Shown here piece by piece: positions 46,048 through 57,930 of a DNA stretch of 64,000 nucleotides. Under the pieces are notes generated by a model, which saw only the letters and a list, made by a program, of their open reading frames with translations, was not told the origin of the DNA and searched no databases. The DNA is taken from assembly GCF_050947875.1 (NCBI RefSeq), contig NC_134568.1, positions 215,059,678 to 215,123,677 on the forward strand. Reading direction: 5' to 3'. The stretch is from Dermacentor variabilis. Its lineage: Eukaryota > Arthropoda > Arachnida > Ixodida > Ixodidae. How positions within the stretch are numbered: position 1 is the stretch's first letter; each line of letters begins with the position of its first letter. A program made the position numbers and the translations under genes.

Positions 46048-46844
46048 GGTCGCGCCCGACCGGATCACATTTCTCAATTTCGATCAAGCATGGTCAGTGC
46101 TACACGGTCCAACAATTCGATTCGAGTCAGTTTAGCTAACTCGGCATGACGGTGCTGCCGACCGCCTACGATCGCGATCGTGAAGCTCGAACTCGATCTG
46201 CGGATCGCGATCGACTGAACGCATATCAAGCAAAATCGCGATCCAAAGTGACCGTGAAGCTGTACCCGGTCTGGATCGATCTGTATGGCGATCTAAAGTA
46301 ATGATGTGACTCGAGCATCAAATGATAGGCTGCGGCTTACAACGCGCCGGAACGAAATGAGGCATGCATCGAAAACAGTGAGCCGTCGATTAAAAATAGG
46401 TCAACCTATTAGAAGCGCAACGTTTTCAGGGTGCCAGTTTAGTGACATCGATGTTAGGGTCACAGTGGGTTTTACTCACGTGCAGGATGACTTCGTACAG
46501 TTGTTTTCCCTGCTGCGAACGGCGCTTCGCGTGAACGGCCAGACGGGCCACTTCTTTCGCGGAGAGAACGTGTGAAGTAGCATAGAGCTTGTCTCCGCTG
46601 GTTAACGCAGCAGCATGAAAGTACTCTCCTATTCCTTTAATATACGTAAACCCGCAAAAGGTATTTGCGACATCAATGAGGACCACGCCTGCGCCTTCAT
46701 TTGCAAAAAAAAAAAAAAAAAAAAACGCGAATCACGGATATACGTGCGGCTTTCGGCGACATGTGCACGTAGTTTAAATTTCGCGCTCTTTCCACCTTCC
46801 CAGTGTCGCACCGCTCGCCATAGGCGGCGCTGAGCAGCGCGGCA
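46048..46844. other. No gene recognised; GATCGCGATC-rich patch and A tract
   Basis: 46170-46300 repeats gatcgcgatc-type palindromic words. A 22-base A tract lies at 46704-46725. Confidence 0.5.
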
Positions 46845-46851
46845 CCGTCTG

Positions 46852-48084
46852 ATGTTTATGCTGTACCTACAAGGTCTAGAGGCCAAAATACAGCAAAGCG
46901 GACTCGGCTTCAACCTATCATTTCTCAAGCAAGGAAAATTGATTGAACAGTCATTACCAGGACTGATGTACGCGGATGATATTGTATTAATGGCTGACAA
47001 TGCAGAAGATCTGCAGGAATTAATGGACATATGTGGTACAGAAGGAGACAGGTTAGGCTTGAAGTTTAGCAAAGAAAAATCAGCAGTCATGATTTTTAAT
47101 GATAACAGTTGCGGCGAGCATAAGATACAGGAGGCCACGCTGGAGATAGTCGATAAATACAAGTACCTTGGGGTGTGGATAAATAATGGCATTGAGTATC
47201 TGACAGAGTACGAAAAATATCTAACGACTAAAGGTAACAGAAGTGCAGCGATTATGAAGAGTAGGGCACTGTGGAACTACAATAGGTACGAGGTAGTACG
47301 TGGGATATGGAAGGGGGTAATGGTACCAGGCCTGACTTTTGCCAATGCAGTTCTATGTATTAGAACAGAGACCCGGCAACAGTTGGAAATTAGGCAACGT
47401 GGTGTGGGTAGGCTCGCTCTGGGAGCACATGGCAAGACACCAAATCTTGGAGTGCAGGGGGATCTGGGATGGTCTTCTTTCGAGGGCAGAGAGGCTAGTA
47501 GCAAGATAGCATTTGAGGAGCGATTGAGAAAAATGGGGGAAATTCGGTGGGCTAGGAAGGTTTTCAGTTACTTATACACGAGGAATGTTGACACGAGGTG
47601 GAGGAAGCGAACTAGAAAATTGACAAGCAAATACTTGGGCAGTAGCGGGGGAACAAGTAAGGAATCATCTGTCAAGAAAAAGGTTAAGGAGGCAGAGAGG
47701 GGTATGTGGAGTACAGAGATGCAAACCAAATCGGCATTGGAGACATACAGGACGTTTAAGCAAGAAATAGCCAAAGAAAATATTTACGATAACTCTAAGG
47801 GAAGCTCATTGTTGTTCGAAGCCAGGACAGGTGTACTGAGGACTAAAACGTACCGAGCCAGATACCAGGAGATAGATTTGGTGTGCGAGGCGTGTAGAGA
47901 GGAGGAGGAAACGGCGGAACACCTGATACTTGCTTGTAAACAACTTCACCCTGCAGTTGAATCTAACGGGGAACTATTCAAAGCCTTGGGTTTTAAAGAC
48001 AGTGAAAGTAGAATAGACTTTGGACAGGTAGAAATAACTAAACGGAGGCTATCTGATTGGTGGACAATATCAACGCAAAAGTAA
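46852..48084 (+). pseudogene. Non-LTR retrotransposon, C-terminal half of RT (410 codons, open)
   Basis: 5'-truncated copy whose remaining frame is uninterrupted. It starts just before the RT palm: SLPGLMYADDIVLMADNAED with the catalytic YADD, then GLKFSKEKSAVMIFN, YKYLGVWINNG (thumb), NRYEVVRGIWKGVMVPGLTF, GDLGWSSFEGREASSK, and a zinc finger CEACREEEETAEHLILAC (Cys-x2-Cys-x8-His-x4-Cys). The endonuclease and RT fingers are missing, so it cannot move by itself. The open frame and clean tail point to a fairly recent insertion. The clade is not settled: it belongs to an APE-type family common in ticks. Confidence 0.9.
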
Positions 48085-48199
48085 AGGAGTAAATACATAG
48101 GTATGCATGCATATAGAACCATTAAAGGCTAGGTGGCGCGCGCCGCCGCCGCCCGATTCAAAGGGTTGAGCCACAATCATCCATCCATCCATCCATCCG
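48085..48199 (+). mobile_element. 3' UTR and (ATCC)n tail of the LINE
   Basis: A short 3' UTR (gcgcgccgccgccgcccgat, aaagggttgagcc) ends in catccatccatccatcc (about 48178-48199), a microsatellite tail replacing poly(A). This defines the element end. Confidence 0.75.
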
Positions 48200-48261
48200 T
48201 TGCTGCTCAGTGGCGCCGCCTGTTCACTGGATGGAGCCTTTGACGCACGCTATAAGCGCTC

Positions 48262-48560
48262 AAGTCAACCAGAGCCGTGGTGTTGCCGTGACGTAGGGAG
48301 CAGTGCTCGTCTCGCACCCTGGAGGCGCGGGTTCAATTCGCATCCAGATCGAAATTTACCGGACTTCCTTTTTAAAGGCATTAATTTACATTGTTTACAG
48401 GAACCTCTCTGAGAAATGTGACACCGATCCGTGAATTTTCTTTACGCGTTTTTAACTCTTTGCCGTCAGCCATTGTTTGTGCAATGATTCGGTCACGCCG
48501 TCGACTACGACGCCGGAGTTTCGCGCAATGGGGCATATAACGCTTTCGCATAAAAAAAAC
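48262..48560 (+). mobile_element. tRNA-derived SINE (second family), copy 2
   Basis: The head has gacgtagggagcagtgctcg and B box gggttcaattc. The body and tail (aatggggcatataacgcttt, A tract) match 24717-25001. Confidence 0.7.
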
Positions 48561-48594
48561 AAAAAAAACAAACAAAGGAAGCACTGCTGGAAGT

Positions 48595-48785
48595 GCGAAG
48601 TTGTGGGTTCCATCGCGCGGTCGTATTCCGATGGGGACAATGCAAAAATGCGCTTGTACCGTGCATTGAGTGCAAGTTAAAGAACCTCAGGTGGCCAAAA
48701 TTAATCTCAAGTGCTCTCACTACGACGTGCCTCATAAGTTTGTGGTTATTGTGGCACGTAAAATTCCAGAATTTAATCTTAAGGT
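48595..48785 (+). mobile_element. Ruka SINE, strongly diverged
   Basis: The body order is preserved (gtattccgatggggacaatg, caagttaaagaacctcaggt, gtggcacgtaaaattcc), but the head is mostly unrecognisable. Confidence 0.65.
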
Positions 48786-49078
48786 ACAATTTGCGAGGAA
48801 GGATCTCAGTTGCGTTGGCCTATATGACCACGAGATTTGATACTTAAACGAGGGTAGTCCCACATTTCTGTCGGTGCTGACGTGTAGCAGCTACTATTTG
48901 GACTTTTGTTTTGCGATGTCTCTCCTTCACCGTTCACTCGTTTGCAGACAGAAACCCATAATAGCGAACACGTTCCTGCTAACCTGAAGATAGAACGTTC
49001 AGCCATGCCAAGTGTCTAGATAATTCAATGAGCAATGGGGGCGGAGCCGGGTTCCCGTCCACTTTCTTGTGTATTTAT

Positions 49079-49814
49079 CAGGGGTGTGCGAATATTTGAA
49101 ATTTGGAATACGAATCAAATGATACTTGCTAGTCGATCCATATTTGACTCGAGCATTCAGTATTCGAAGTTATCAAACATTCGTTTCGTTCAAATACCTT
49201 ATAAGGAACAAAAACGGTTCTTGCAGTCTACAGGGAGAAAGACTCATGCGTAAATACAGAGTCGCCTTGAATAATTCTGGTGCAGGAGAACCGCAGCTGT
49301 TGCGCAAGCGATCCACTTCCTGAATAAATACATCGGCGACGTCACTTGTGCACAATAGATACCAGCCGTTGCGTAAGGATGTCTTGCCTTGGGCAGCCTA
49401 CGATTTCGCTGTCTCGTAATTTTATATTTCACCAATCTCAGCATGTTTGCTTTCCTTCAAGACGGTGTACTGTGCTGTAGTGTTGCCCTGAGTTCCTTGA
49501 GCGAGCACTACACTCTACTACATGCATTTGGTGACGACTTTTTTTTTGTTTCTATCATTATCATCGCGCACCAGATATGATTGTACTTCCCTTTGGTTCA
49601 CAGTCACGAGCTTCTCATTTAAATTGTAATTGAGTTGTTAATGATATTACATGCATCAAATATTGTGAACAAGCCTTTGTTGCCAAGTTGACTCCGCGAA
49701 AATCTTTCACTTTTTGCGGAAATTGTGAATATTGGATTGGATACTCGAACGTCGTTTTTCTCGAATATACGTATTCCAATGCATTCGAAATTTCTATATT
49801 TGAGCACACCCCTA
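49079..49814. mobile_element. hAT-like TIR element, 736 bp
   Basis: The ends CAGGGGTGTGCGAATA and, reversed, TAGGGGTGTGCTCAAATA are followed by further matching AT-rich sequence. The 8-bp flanks GTATTTAT (49071-49078) and GTACTTAT (49815-49822) match in 7 of 8 positions. CAGGG-type ends with 8-bp duplications are hAT features. There is no transposase. Confidence 0.75.
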
Positions 49815-49822
49815 GTACTTAT

Positions 49823-51650
49823 GTACGTGTTCTAACCTGTGTGCACTACTTTTGGAAAAAAGAAACGTAAGAAAATGTATTAGTTTCACCGAAGCCGTAA
49901 ATTAATGTGTCACATTTATTCGCTTTAGAGGCCCTAACGATTGCAGTCTACATGATCATGAGATCTGTTCTTGGTGCAGAGTGGTGGCTTTGTAAACTTT
50001 GTGCTTGATTTTATTTCAATTCAGCAGTTTTCGGCAGAATTAAGATTCCTATCTTTCGTGCAGCATAGCTTGTTGATATCGGTTCAGCAGTTCTCTAATG
50101 AGAATATCTCTGCGCTTCTCGTGCATTTTAATAAAGAAATCGGAATCGGCCCCAAGCTGGAGCTTCCTCTTAACGCATGCTGCCACCAAGGTAAAAAGTT
50201 GACTGTTCTTTTCCTTTTCGCTTCCCGTTCAGCTGTCTTAACTTTCTCGTATGAATGGTTATGGAATTGATAGGAAACTCTGGCGCAAAATTTGCAAAGC
50301 TCCCAAAAGCTTCTTGGCTCTTAGTGAAGGCTATGTATATAAAAATACGCAAATAGATTAACGTTGAGGCTAGCAAAAGAATTGTCATGCAGCGTTGTGT
50401 TTGCGCGATCAGTCCCTTCTCCTACGTTCTAAGGCATAATTAAGCTGATTATTCTTTCTCCGCGAAGGAGCACGCGCGCATAGTTCTGCCGTCATTGGAC
50501 CAGATTGGCGCTCTCGTGCAGGGTTTGTGCACAAATGTAAACAAAAGCCCCCAAGCGAAGAAGACGGAAGACAAAGACGTGACATTGGCCTTGCAGCGGG
50601 TTGCTGAATTGTAATCGAGGAAAAAAATAAATAAAGAGGGAAAGCTTAGCAGAAGTACAACTTTAAAGAAACGGGCTTACGAAAAGAAACTAGGAAAATG
50701 TCCGCAGGTCTTTCGAGTCGTTTGGGTGGAGGATTCATATTTTACGCCGTCCGCGGCTTTCCCAACTCCTTTTGTCCCGTCGAATTCCGCAACATCCCAC
50801 CAGCTTCCCTAGACTCCCCCTTTCCCCCTCAATCTCGCAGTCCTCGTTGCACAGAACTATCGGTCACGTATTCGGTGAAATCTTTTTTGCGTCGCCTCGC
50901 GCGTCGGTGCACGTGGTTTCATGTCGCTCCATCGACGCGCCGTTCGTCCTTTGGCCGCTGTCTGCTTAGTGAAGCCGACGCATCTTTTCTTGCTTCGAAT
51001 CGCACGGGGAGAGTGCAGCCACTGCGCTCGCTTACCACATTTCTCTCTCAAGATGGCTGGGGTCACTGACGCTTTCTTTAGGCCGGCGTATGTATTATAT
51101 GTCTTTAATTCAATCCTGGTCGCGCAGCGAGCCCCGCTGAATTCCCGACCGAACGACCACGACGGTGGAGAAGACGAAAGAAAATTGGAGAAAAAAAATA
51201 AATATATCGTTCTTGCTGTCTGTCGGAGCCTTTTCTCACCCCGCGACAAAGGCTCCCGCCTGGACGGGAAAAGCCTGAGAATCCCCTACTTGCCTTCCAC
51301 ATTTATCTCATGGCAACGCGTATATAGGCTTATTTACGACCGCTTGCGGGAAGGACTCGCGGATTTCGGCTCTGCTCTCCCTTATTTGCGCCGGCTAGGG
51401 ATGAGATGACATCCCTCGCATTGCTGCAAAGCTCCGGTTTTCTACATTTTTTTGGTAGCTCCACCGTGAGCTTAGCTATTAAAAAACAGACTCGACCAGA
51501 CAATGTGTGAGGCCCAACGCGCTCTCTGTTTTCATTGTCATCACTTTCTTAGCTAAGGATGCTGGAAGAGAGTGTACGAATGCACTTACTTAAACAGACC
51601 GTAGACCGGCTGTCTTCCGTTTCATTCTTCGTTAGCTTGGGCATTTCTTT
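49823..51650. other. No gene recognised
   Basis: Several mid-size overlapping frames at 50698-51409 on both strands show no familiar domain or consistent coding bias. Confidence 0.45.
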
Positions 51651-51654
51651 TTAT

Positions 51655-52230
51655 TGCGATAGCATTTACATGGACACTCCAGGCGTATTTTTACCGTCGC
51701 CGTGATGTTCCATATAAAGTCCAAGTGCGATAATACCGTCTCCGCGCGTCGTATGCTGTATGTGCGAGTGAAAACACGCAAGGGAAGTCCACGACCGCGG
51801 CTCGATCTGACGCGCGCAAAGTTAGGAAGCGGAGAGCAAACGCGCTGCCTTCCGTCGCGCGAAAGGCCGTGGGGGATTTGGAGGGGGTGGGCGGCGTTGC
51901 CTTCCGGCAGCAACTGCGCATTTCGCGACCGGGCGCAAGGGGAACTGACGAGCGCGGCTCAGTCTCGCGCGCCATATGTGGAGGAAAGCGAAGAGGCAGC
52001 AAGGCATGGAGGAGGGAAAGGGGGAGCGGCTTCGACTCGGCCAGCAAGTGCGTACTTTGCACGGCCGCGCGCGGTGGCGCGCCATATCATGAAAGGAATT
52101 GCGCGCGCTGTGTTATCGCCGCTCTTGAGTTGAAGGGACAGACAGCACGAAGGTCATTTTGCTCGGTGATGCTGCCGCGCTTGCTCACTCCAGCGTTTTG
52201 TCGGCGAGTATCCGCGCTCATCAATTATAA
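51655..52230. repeat. GC-rich dispersed repeat (unclassified)
   Basis: The start gcgatagcatttacatggac and the later cgtgatgttccatataaagt match a repeat I associate with tick genomes. The frames in it are probably not genes. Ends not determined. Confidence 0.35.
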
Positions 52231-52275
52231 TATGTTTATTCATGTTTGCTTGTGCGCGCTGACGCCATGCTTGTT

Positions 52276-52511
52276 CTGGTTGTTTAATGGTTTTGCTGAT
52301 GGGCTGCTAAGTACGGCGTCGCAGGATCGAATCCAGGCCACGGCAGCGCCATTTCAATGGGGGCAAATGCGAAAACACTCGTGTACTAAGATTTAGGTGC
52401 ATGTTAAAGAACCCCAGGTGGTCTAAATTTCCGGAGTCTCCCCACTACGGCGTGCCTCAAATCACATCGTGATTTTGGCTCGTAAAACCCCACAATTTAA
52501 TTTTTTTCACT
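52276..52511 (+). mobile_element. Ruka SINE with target duplication atgcttgtt
   Basis: Complete but diverged copy. Duplications at 52267-52275 and 52512-52520. Confidence 0.88.
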
Positions 52512-52639
52512 ATGCTTGTTAATTCAGTTAGTAAGCGAATGTTTCCAGGTTTATACGACCGTTACAACTACTATCCTTAAAGGATTGGGAAGAACAGACC
52601 TAATAACTTACGGTTCCGAAATTTTTTCTTCCTTTTGTT

Positions 52640-52647
52640 TATATAAG
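52640..52647 (+). promoter_or_regulatory. Candidate TATA box upstream of the THAP frame
   Basis: tatataag is followed by gggg and a CpG-rich stretch with cacccccgcgg and acgccccca boxes, about 300 bp before the ATG. The arrangement fits a promoter plus 5' UTR but is unproven. Confidence 0.3.
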
Positions 52648-52944
52648 GGGCGGAAATCGCTTTCTAAATCACCCCCGCGGACACGCCCCCATCGCTTCCC
52701 GGAGCGCCGGGTGAGGTGGTTGCCAGAGGAGAGAACCGGCGAGAGTGGCGTCATTCGCGGGGACCGAGCTGCCGGACCGGCGTGCTGGCATGTGCTGGCA
52801 TGCCTCTTTCCGTCCTGCGCTTTACTGAACGACGCTACGAGAGATCTGCCGCCGCCGCCGCTCACGTTTGTTTTCTTTTGCGATTTTCGTAAACTGTTCT
52901 TTCCTTCTGTGCTGCGTGAGTGTCTACAGCCAAGGGCGCCCAAC

Positions 52945-53151
52945 ATGCCCTCGTTCTGTGCAGCATTCGGCTGCGCGAATACAGGCGGGCGAGACGATGT
53001 GGTGTTTCACAGGCTCCCGAAGGACAAGAAGCTTGCAGCGCAGTGGGTCCGCGCGGTGAGGAGAGATAAGTTCGTGCCGACGAAATCAACTGTGCTGTGC
53101 TCGGACCATTTCCGTGATAGCCGGATAGCCTTACGACAAATGCGGAAACGC
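52945..53151 (+). CDS. THAP-type zinc-finger protein, N-terminal part (truncated or first exon)
   Basis: From [15 protein letters not shown] the frame gives a near-complete THAP domain, a DNA-binding C2CH zinc finger. The ligands are C5, C10, C52 and H55 in Cys-x4-Cys-x41-Cys-x2-His spacing, with conserved FHRLPKD (21-27), W34 and CSDHF (52-56). The final Ala-Val-Pro-type motif is not present. Beyond about residue 69 the reading runs into a TIR repeat, so the remaining codons to 53334 are not THAP sequence. ATG 52945 is chosen because the THAP consensus begins with Met-Pro-x-x-Cys. The protein may be a host transcription factor whose first exon ends here, or the relic of a THAP-bearing transposase. 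No obvious splice donor was confirmed. Confidence 0.6.
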
Positions 53152-53590
53152 GTTGTTGCTAGCGTTGCCATACTCCGTTTCATACATCAGGTGCAACGCT
53201 GTGGAGGCTTGAGATACCTATTGCAGTGGCTGCGTTCGAACTTAGAAAAAGTTCGGTGTTTCTTGAACCGATTTTTTAGAAAATTTTCCATATATAAGCT
53301 CAGTTCTGAAAGAAAAAAAAGGATTTACCCGTAGAAACAATCCGTGTACTTATACGGCTGCTAACACGTTCTTTTAAATAAATTTTCTTTGCGGTATTTT
53401 TTAATTGCAGCCCGTCACGGCAGGTTCACGTGCATGCTCGCGCGAGAAAACGCCGCTGGCACGCTGTGAAGCATAGACAGAAACGCACGCAGTAATAAAT
53501 TTTGGTGACCGGACTTCGCGCGTAGCTTCCACAGCGTTGCACCTGAGGTACGAAATGGAGTATAGGCTTGCCTAGTGACGTTCGACGTAC
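53152..53590. mobile_element. TIR element, about 0.44 kb, interrupting the THAP frame
   Basis: The left arm (about 53158-53207, core aggtgcaacgctgtggaggc) and right arm (about 53528-53580, reversed core aggtgcaacgctgtggaagc) form inverted repeats of about 50 bp with outer similarity (ctagcgttgcc / ctaggcaagcc). No coding capacity. Ends and target duplication uncertain. Confidence 0.6.
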
Positions 53591-53998
53591 GGTTGCAGTT
53601 ATCGTGTTTACCACAAGCCGGTGCTAAAACTGCCTAATATCATTATGTCAACACTAGCATGGAGCACGCATACCGATTCTTGATCGAGCCACAATCGCAA
53701 AGTTGTCGAACCATATAGTATGAATATTGCACATAGGAGTCTTGAATAGTTGTCTAACAACAGAAGATTCAGTGTGGAGCACTAGTTTCCACTAAGGGAC
53801 TACGTTTGCAAAACCAAGTCCCCTTTTGGAAACCTTCGGACCGGACTGAAGCTTCTCCTTGTTCGTCGACTGTTATAACTGAATATGGCTTGTCATATTA
53901 AACATGCATATGCAATCGTTTAATTTGGGCCAGCGGAGGAAACTTGCGCCTGACCGCTGCAGAAGTCCAAACAGAGCTGTAAGGTTTCGTAAATTTGA

Positions 53999-55069
53999 AG
54001 GGAAGCTGAAACGGTTTTCAAGTTCCATGAATTGAAAACCGCTTCAAATTTCGTTGTTTGGCACAGCGGAAAGAGCCGTCGGGGTTATTTTAGCAGTGCT
54101 TTTATCAATATCGCTAAGTGTTTGAAAGGTCCTATTGCTCGTCTCCGTTAGTGATTTCGCAAAGTTCATTATTTCATGCAGAGTCTTTGCCGACGAAGAA
54201 GCTCCATGACCGGCAGAAGGTGCAAAGAAACACTCTTTGCATTTTCTTGCTAGTTTTCTTGTTGTACTTGCCCCGTAAGGATGTGTTGTGTTGTTACACA
54301 TCCAGATGACCTCTGGCCATCTCAGTATGTGTATGATAAGCAAATTGCATGACTGTACCTCGCAGCACTGCATGTGCGCGCTTTGAAACGCGGCACTTAT
54401 GTTCGCGATCGTGTATCAACACTAAAAAAACCACGGGACTTTAGACAAGCAGCGGCAAGGTGCTTGACATCGCGGTATTGCACCCGTGTTTACAATCTAA
54501 TGAGAAGTTAGTGCTTCGGCATTCTTCCAGCAGCAAGTTCCCAGTGACACTTCAGCGCATTTTTTTCTCCCGTCATTGAAACGTGCAGCTACATGGAAAA
54601 AGAAACATACGTACCAGCTAAGATTTCCAACGCGCGAGAAGGTGCACACATCGCTCTCGCTGTTGGCACACTCAACATCGTCGTTGCCGCCGTTGCCGCT
54701 ATCGTTTTCCGTATCGGCTGTCGGTTCGAACATGTACGGCGAAAATACAAGCTGTCCGAGACAGCGAGAACGTCCCATAATGCTTACAACTCAGCTATGA
54801 AGCCAGAACAGAACAGCGTGCTACGCTCTGAAACGGCGGCGCCGACCGGCGATTGCCGCGAATGACGTCACAGCGGCCCCGACCAATCACGGGCAACAGC
54901 GGCATTCGCGCGATGCCCTGAAGCGCTGGTGCGCGTTTTCTTGTAAAAACAGCCGCTTGCGTTTGTTTCCGCCCTTTTTTTTTTGAACCAGATATTCGTG
55001 TTCAGGGGTCTCAAAACTGTAGAATGCCGCAGAGAACTAATTTTTTTCGAAAAGTGTTTCAGCTTCCCT
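53999..55069. mobile_element. TTAA-type TIR element, 1,071 bp
   Basis: The left end AGGGAAGCTGAAACGGTTTT and right end (reversed) AGGGAAGCTGAAACACTTTT match. The right flank is TTAA (55070-55073); the left flank is TTGA (53995-53998), a one-base change. The first 60 bp also fold back on themselves (cggttttcaa / ttgaaaaccg). No transposase was found. The ends resemble those of 30727-31935. Confidence 0.75.
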
Positions 55070-55148
55070 TTAATTCGTGTAGATGTCTACTAGTTTGTAA
55101 ACGCAATCGATTCTCGAAACTGCGACTTTTTTCAGCTGTTTGGAGCAT

Positions 55149-56012
55149 TGTTAAGAACGGCCAGCTGCAGTGAAAGTTTGCCAGCCATTTACGCCAGCGG
55201 TGGCAACCTCATCTTGGAATGCCGCCGCCAACCTCTAGCCACGGCGTGACTAAGTCGACTTTGTGTCAGGAACAACACGCACGTCCTCCACTCTCCGTCG
55301 CTTCAGCCAGGATGCCTTTGACGAAGCAGGCTTTGTGCTGAAACCGCCACCGTTACGCTCTAGCCTCGTCGCCGTTGTGACTGAAGGAGTTCGACGAAGC
55401 AGGCTTTGTGCGCAACACGACAACGCGGACCTGATCTGCTACGGGTGGGGGAGTTGCCGCGGGAACGTCGTCGTGGGCTCCTTCCCACGCACCGACCAAG
55501 GCGCAAGACAATGTGCTACTCGGGCGCGCTACCCGATGGGCTCCGAGTGCTACGAAATTCGTGTGGTGTCGGTTTCGGACCGTGAACACGTGTGTGTGTG
55601 TGTGCATGTGTCTGTGTAAACCGTCCCGCGGAGAGGAGGCTAGTTTACGGGAACTAAACGAACGTTCGCGTCACCTTGTATCGCGGGAGGACCGAGTGTT
55701 TAAAAACTGCTGTTGTGCGGATGCTCGACACACTTTTCTTAAGCAGTCATGTTACACTGAGACACTCTCTCAAGCAGTCGTGTTAGACTGACGTACTTTC
55801 TCTCGCAGTCATGCTAGACTGATGAACTGCATGTAAATACTGTAAATAAACCCATATTCCTCATTCTCGATGAGAAGCAGTCCTTCTCTTCGTCAACGTC
55901 CTCAGCGTGCATAAGTTGGACGACGGCATGGGCCAGCTACCTTCGAATTTATGCCAGACTGCAATCTTGACAACGGATCACGAGCGATGTGATTGAGCCC
56001 CCCATCCTGACA
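55149..56012 (+). mobile_element. Solo LTR D (864 bp), target duplication GCAT
   Basis: From TGTTAAGAACGGCC to ATCCTGACA, flanked by GCAT at 55145-55148 and 56013-56016. Nearly identical to LTR B, but with three instead of four of the about 32-bp units near 55735-55830. A poly(A) signal lies at about 55846. Confidence 0.9.
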
Positions 56013-56157
56013 GCATACAGCGCAATTCGGCCTGCTAAGATGGATTACCTGAAGAGGCGGACATTATATTTGTGCGACAAATCGCAATGTCAAGTTGAAT
56101 AATAAAGGAGCTTCCCTAATCAAGTTTTTTTACGATTCACTATAGGGCAAACATTGC

Positions 56158-56862
56158 TGTTGAGAACGGCCCGCTGAGGTGCAAGTTTTGCCAGCCGGTT
56201 GCGACAGCGGCGTCAACTTTTCCTGGAACGCCACCGCAAACCTCTAGCCACGGCGTCACTAAGTCGACTGTGTGCGGAGAACAATACGCGCGTCCTCGGC
56301 TATCCGTCGCAGGAGCCAAGATGAGTTCGATGAAGCAGGCTTTGTGCCTGAACCCGCCACCGCCGATCTGGTCTGCTGTGAACAAGGGAGTCCCCGAGGG
56401 AACGTAGTTCGAGGCTCCTTCCCACGCACCGTTCCTGACGTCAGCCCCGAGTTCTGCGAAGACCGTGTGACCTAGATTGAGGACCGTGAACCTGTGCGGA
56501 AGTGTGTGTGTGTAATCCCTCGCGCAAAGAGGCGGCTCGTCTACGGTGCCTGGTCGGCCGTTTCCCTCACCTTGGAATCGAGGGGGGACCGAGTGTTTAT
56601 AAACCGCTGTTGTGCGGCTGCTCAGTATACTTTCTCTCGCAGTCATGCTAGACTGATGAACTGCAACGTCCGTATGTAGATACTGTAAATAAACCCATAT
56701 TCCTCGTTCTCGATGAGAAGCAGTCCTTCCCTTCAACAACGTTCTCAGCGTGGAGAAATTGGACGACGGCATGGGCCAGCTACCATCTAATTCATGCCCG
56801 ACTCCACTCTTGGCAACTGATTACGAGCGATGGGACTGACCCCCCCCCCCCCAATCCTCACA
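56158..56862 (+). mobile_element. Solo LTR E (705 bp), target duplication TTGC
   Basis: From TGTTGAGAACGGCC to ATCCTCACA, with TTGC at 56154-56157 and 56863-56866. It has a single copy of the 32-bp unit and a 14-base C run near its end. It starts 145 bp after LTR D. Confidence 0.9.
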
Positions 56863-56869
56863 TTGCAAA

Positions 56870-57912
56870 AGCAGAATTGAAGCCGAGCATTGGTGAAGTC
56901 GTGCCGGCATGATTAGCAGAAAATGCAAGAGGCTAGCATCGATTTAAAGATATCTGTCCCAATAATTGCTAAATATGCATCGGCGTTCCAGTTAAGGTTG
57001 CTTGAAATTGCTTGACCCACATTTTTTCTGAAAACGGTTAATTGGAACGCGAATGCATTCCGTAGCACGTTTTAAAGACGGGTATCTGGAAAGTACAGCG
57101 CTAGTCTTACTATTTATGCTGAGCACTCGTGTCCACTGCTTTTGGGTTTCGATTTGGCAGTTGCAACACTGCGTTCTAAAGTGAACTATTAGAAATATTA
57201 TTATTGAAGCTTGTTAATTAGCTACCTTGACAATGCGATGTTTCATGCTTCTAACCTTTCCTCATCCAGGAGTATATTTGCAAAGACAGAATAGCGCTGT
57301 CTGTTACAGGTGTTCAAAAAGAATTGCAACTTAAAAAGTAAAAAAAAAGCAAACATACAGGTGGTATGAGAAAACCTAAGTTGAAACGAGAAAAAGAATG
57401 ACAAAACGATTGATGAGAATGGGATGAAGCAGATTTGCATACGAGTGAAACGCGGGCCATTGCATACTCTGGCACTGCTCGAGAAGGAAGCACGGTCGTC
57501 ACCATGCACTTAGCTCCGCAACTGTACGTGTGTATATAAAATTCTGCATGAGTTCAAAATGCGTGGCAGTTTTAAGTTGCTCTATCATTTTTATTATTTG
57601 CGTAATCCCTGGCAGGGGGCCAGCTTATGATATTTTCCGACCGCGACTATCTGCGAACACGTAAAATAAGGGCATGAACCACCACACTCTTATGCAGGCG
57701 CTGCTACGACGGATCATCCCAGTTTGGTGGCACGCAACACACACGCGCACGCGCACACACTTTTCTCGACGGAACCCCCGAATTTCTCATTTTCCCCGTC
57801 TATTAACGATTTAAAGCTACTGCAAATTATGAGCTCAGGAAGCACACGCACACACACGCGCTCGCGCACGCGGACACACGCACACGCACACAAAAGCACC
57901 AGATTTCTGTGA
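56870..57912. other. No gene recognised; CA/CG-rich tracts
   Basis: 57738-57760 and 57843-57893 are acac/gcgc-rich. 56900-57180 resembles 2130-2400. No gene was supported. Confidence 0.45.
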
Positions 57913-57930
57913 CTTTTTGATCTCCTTATC

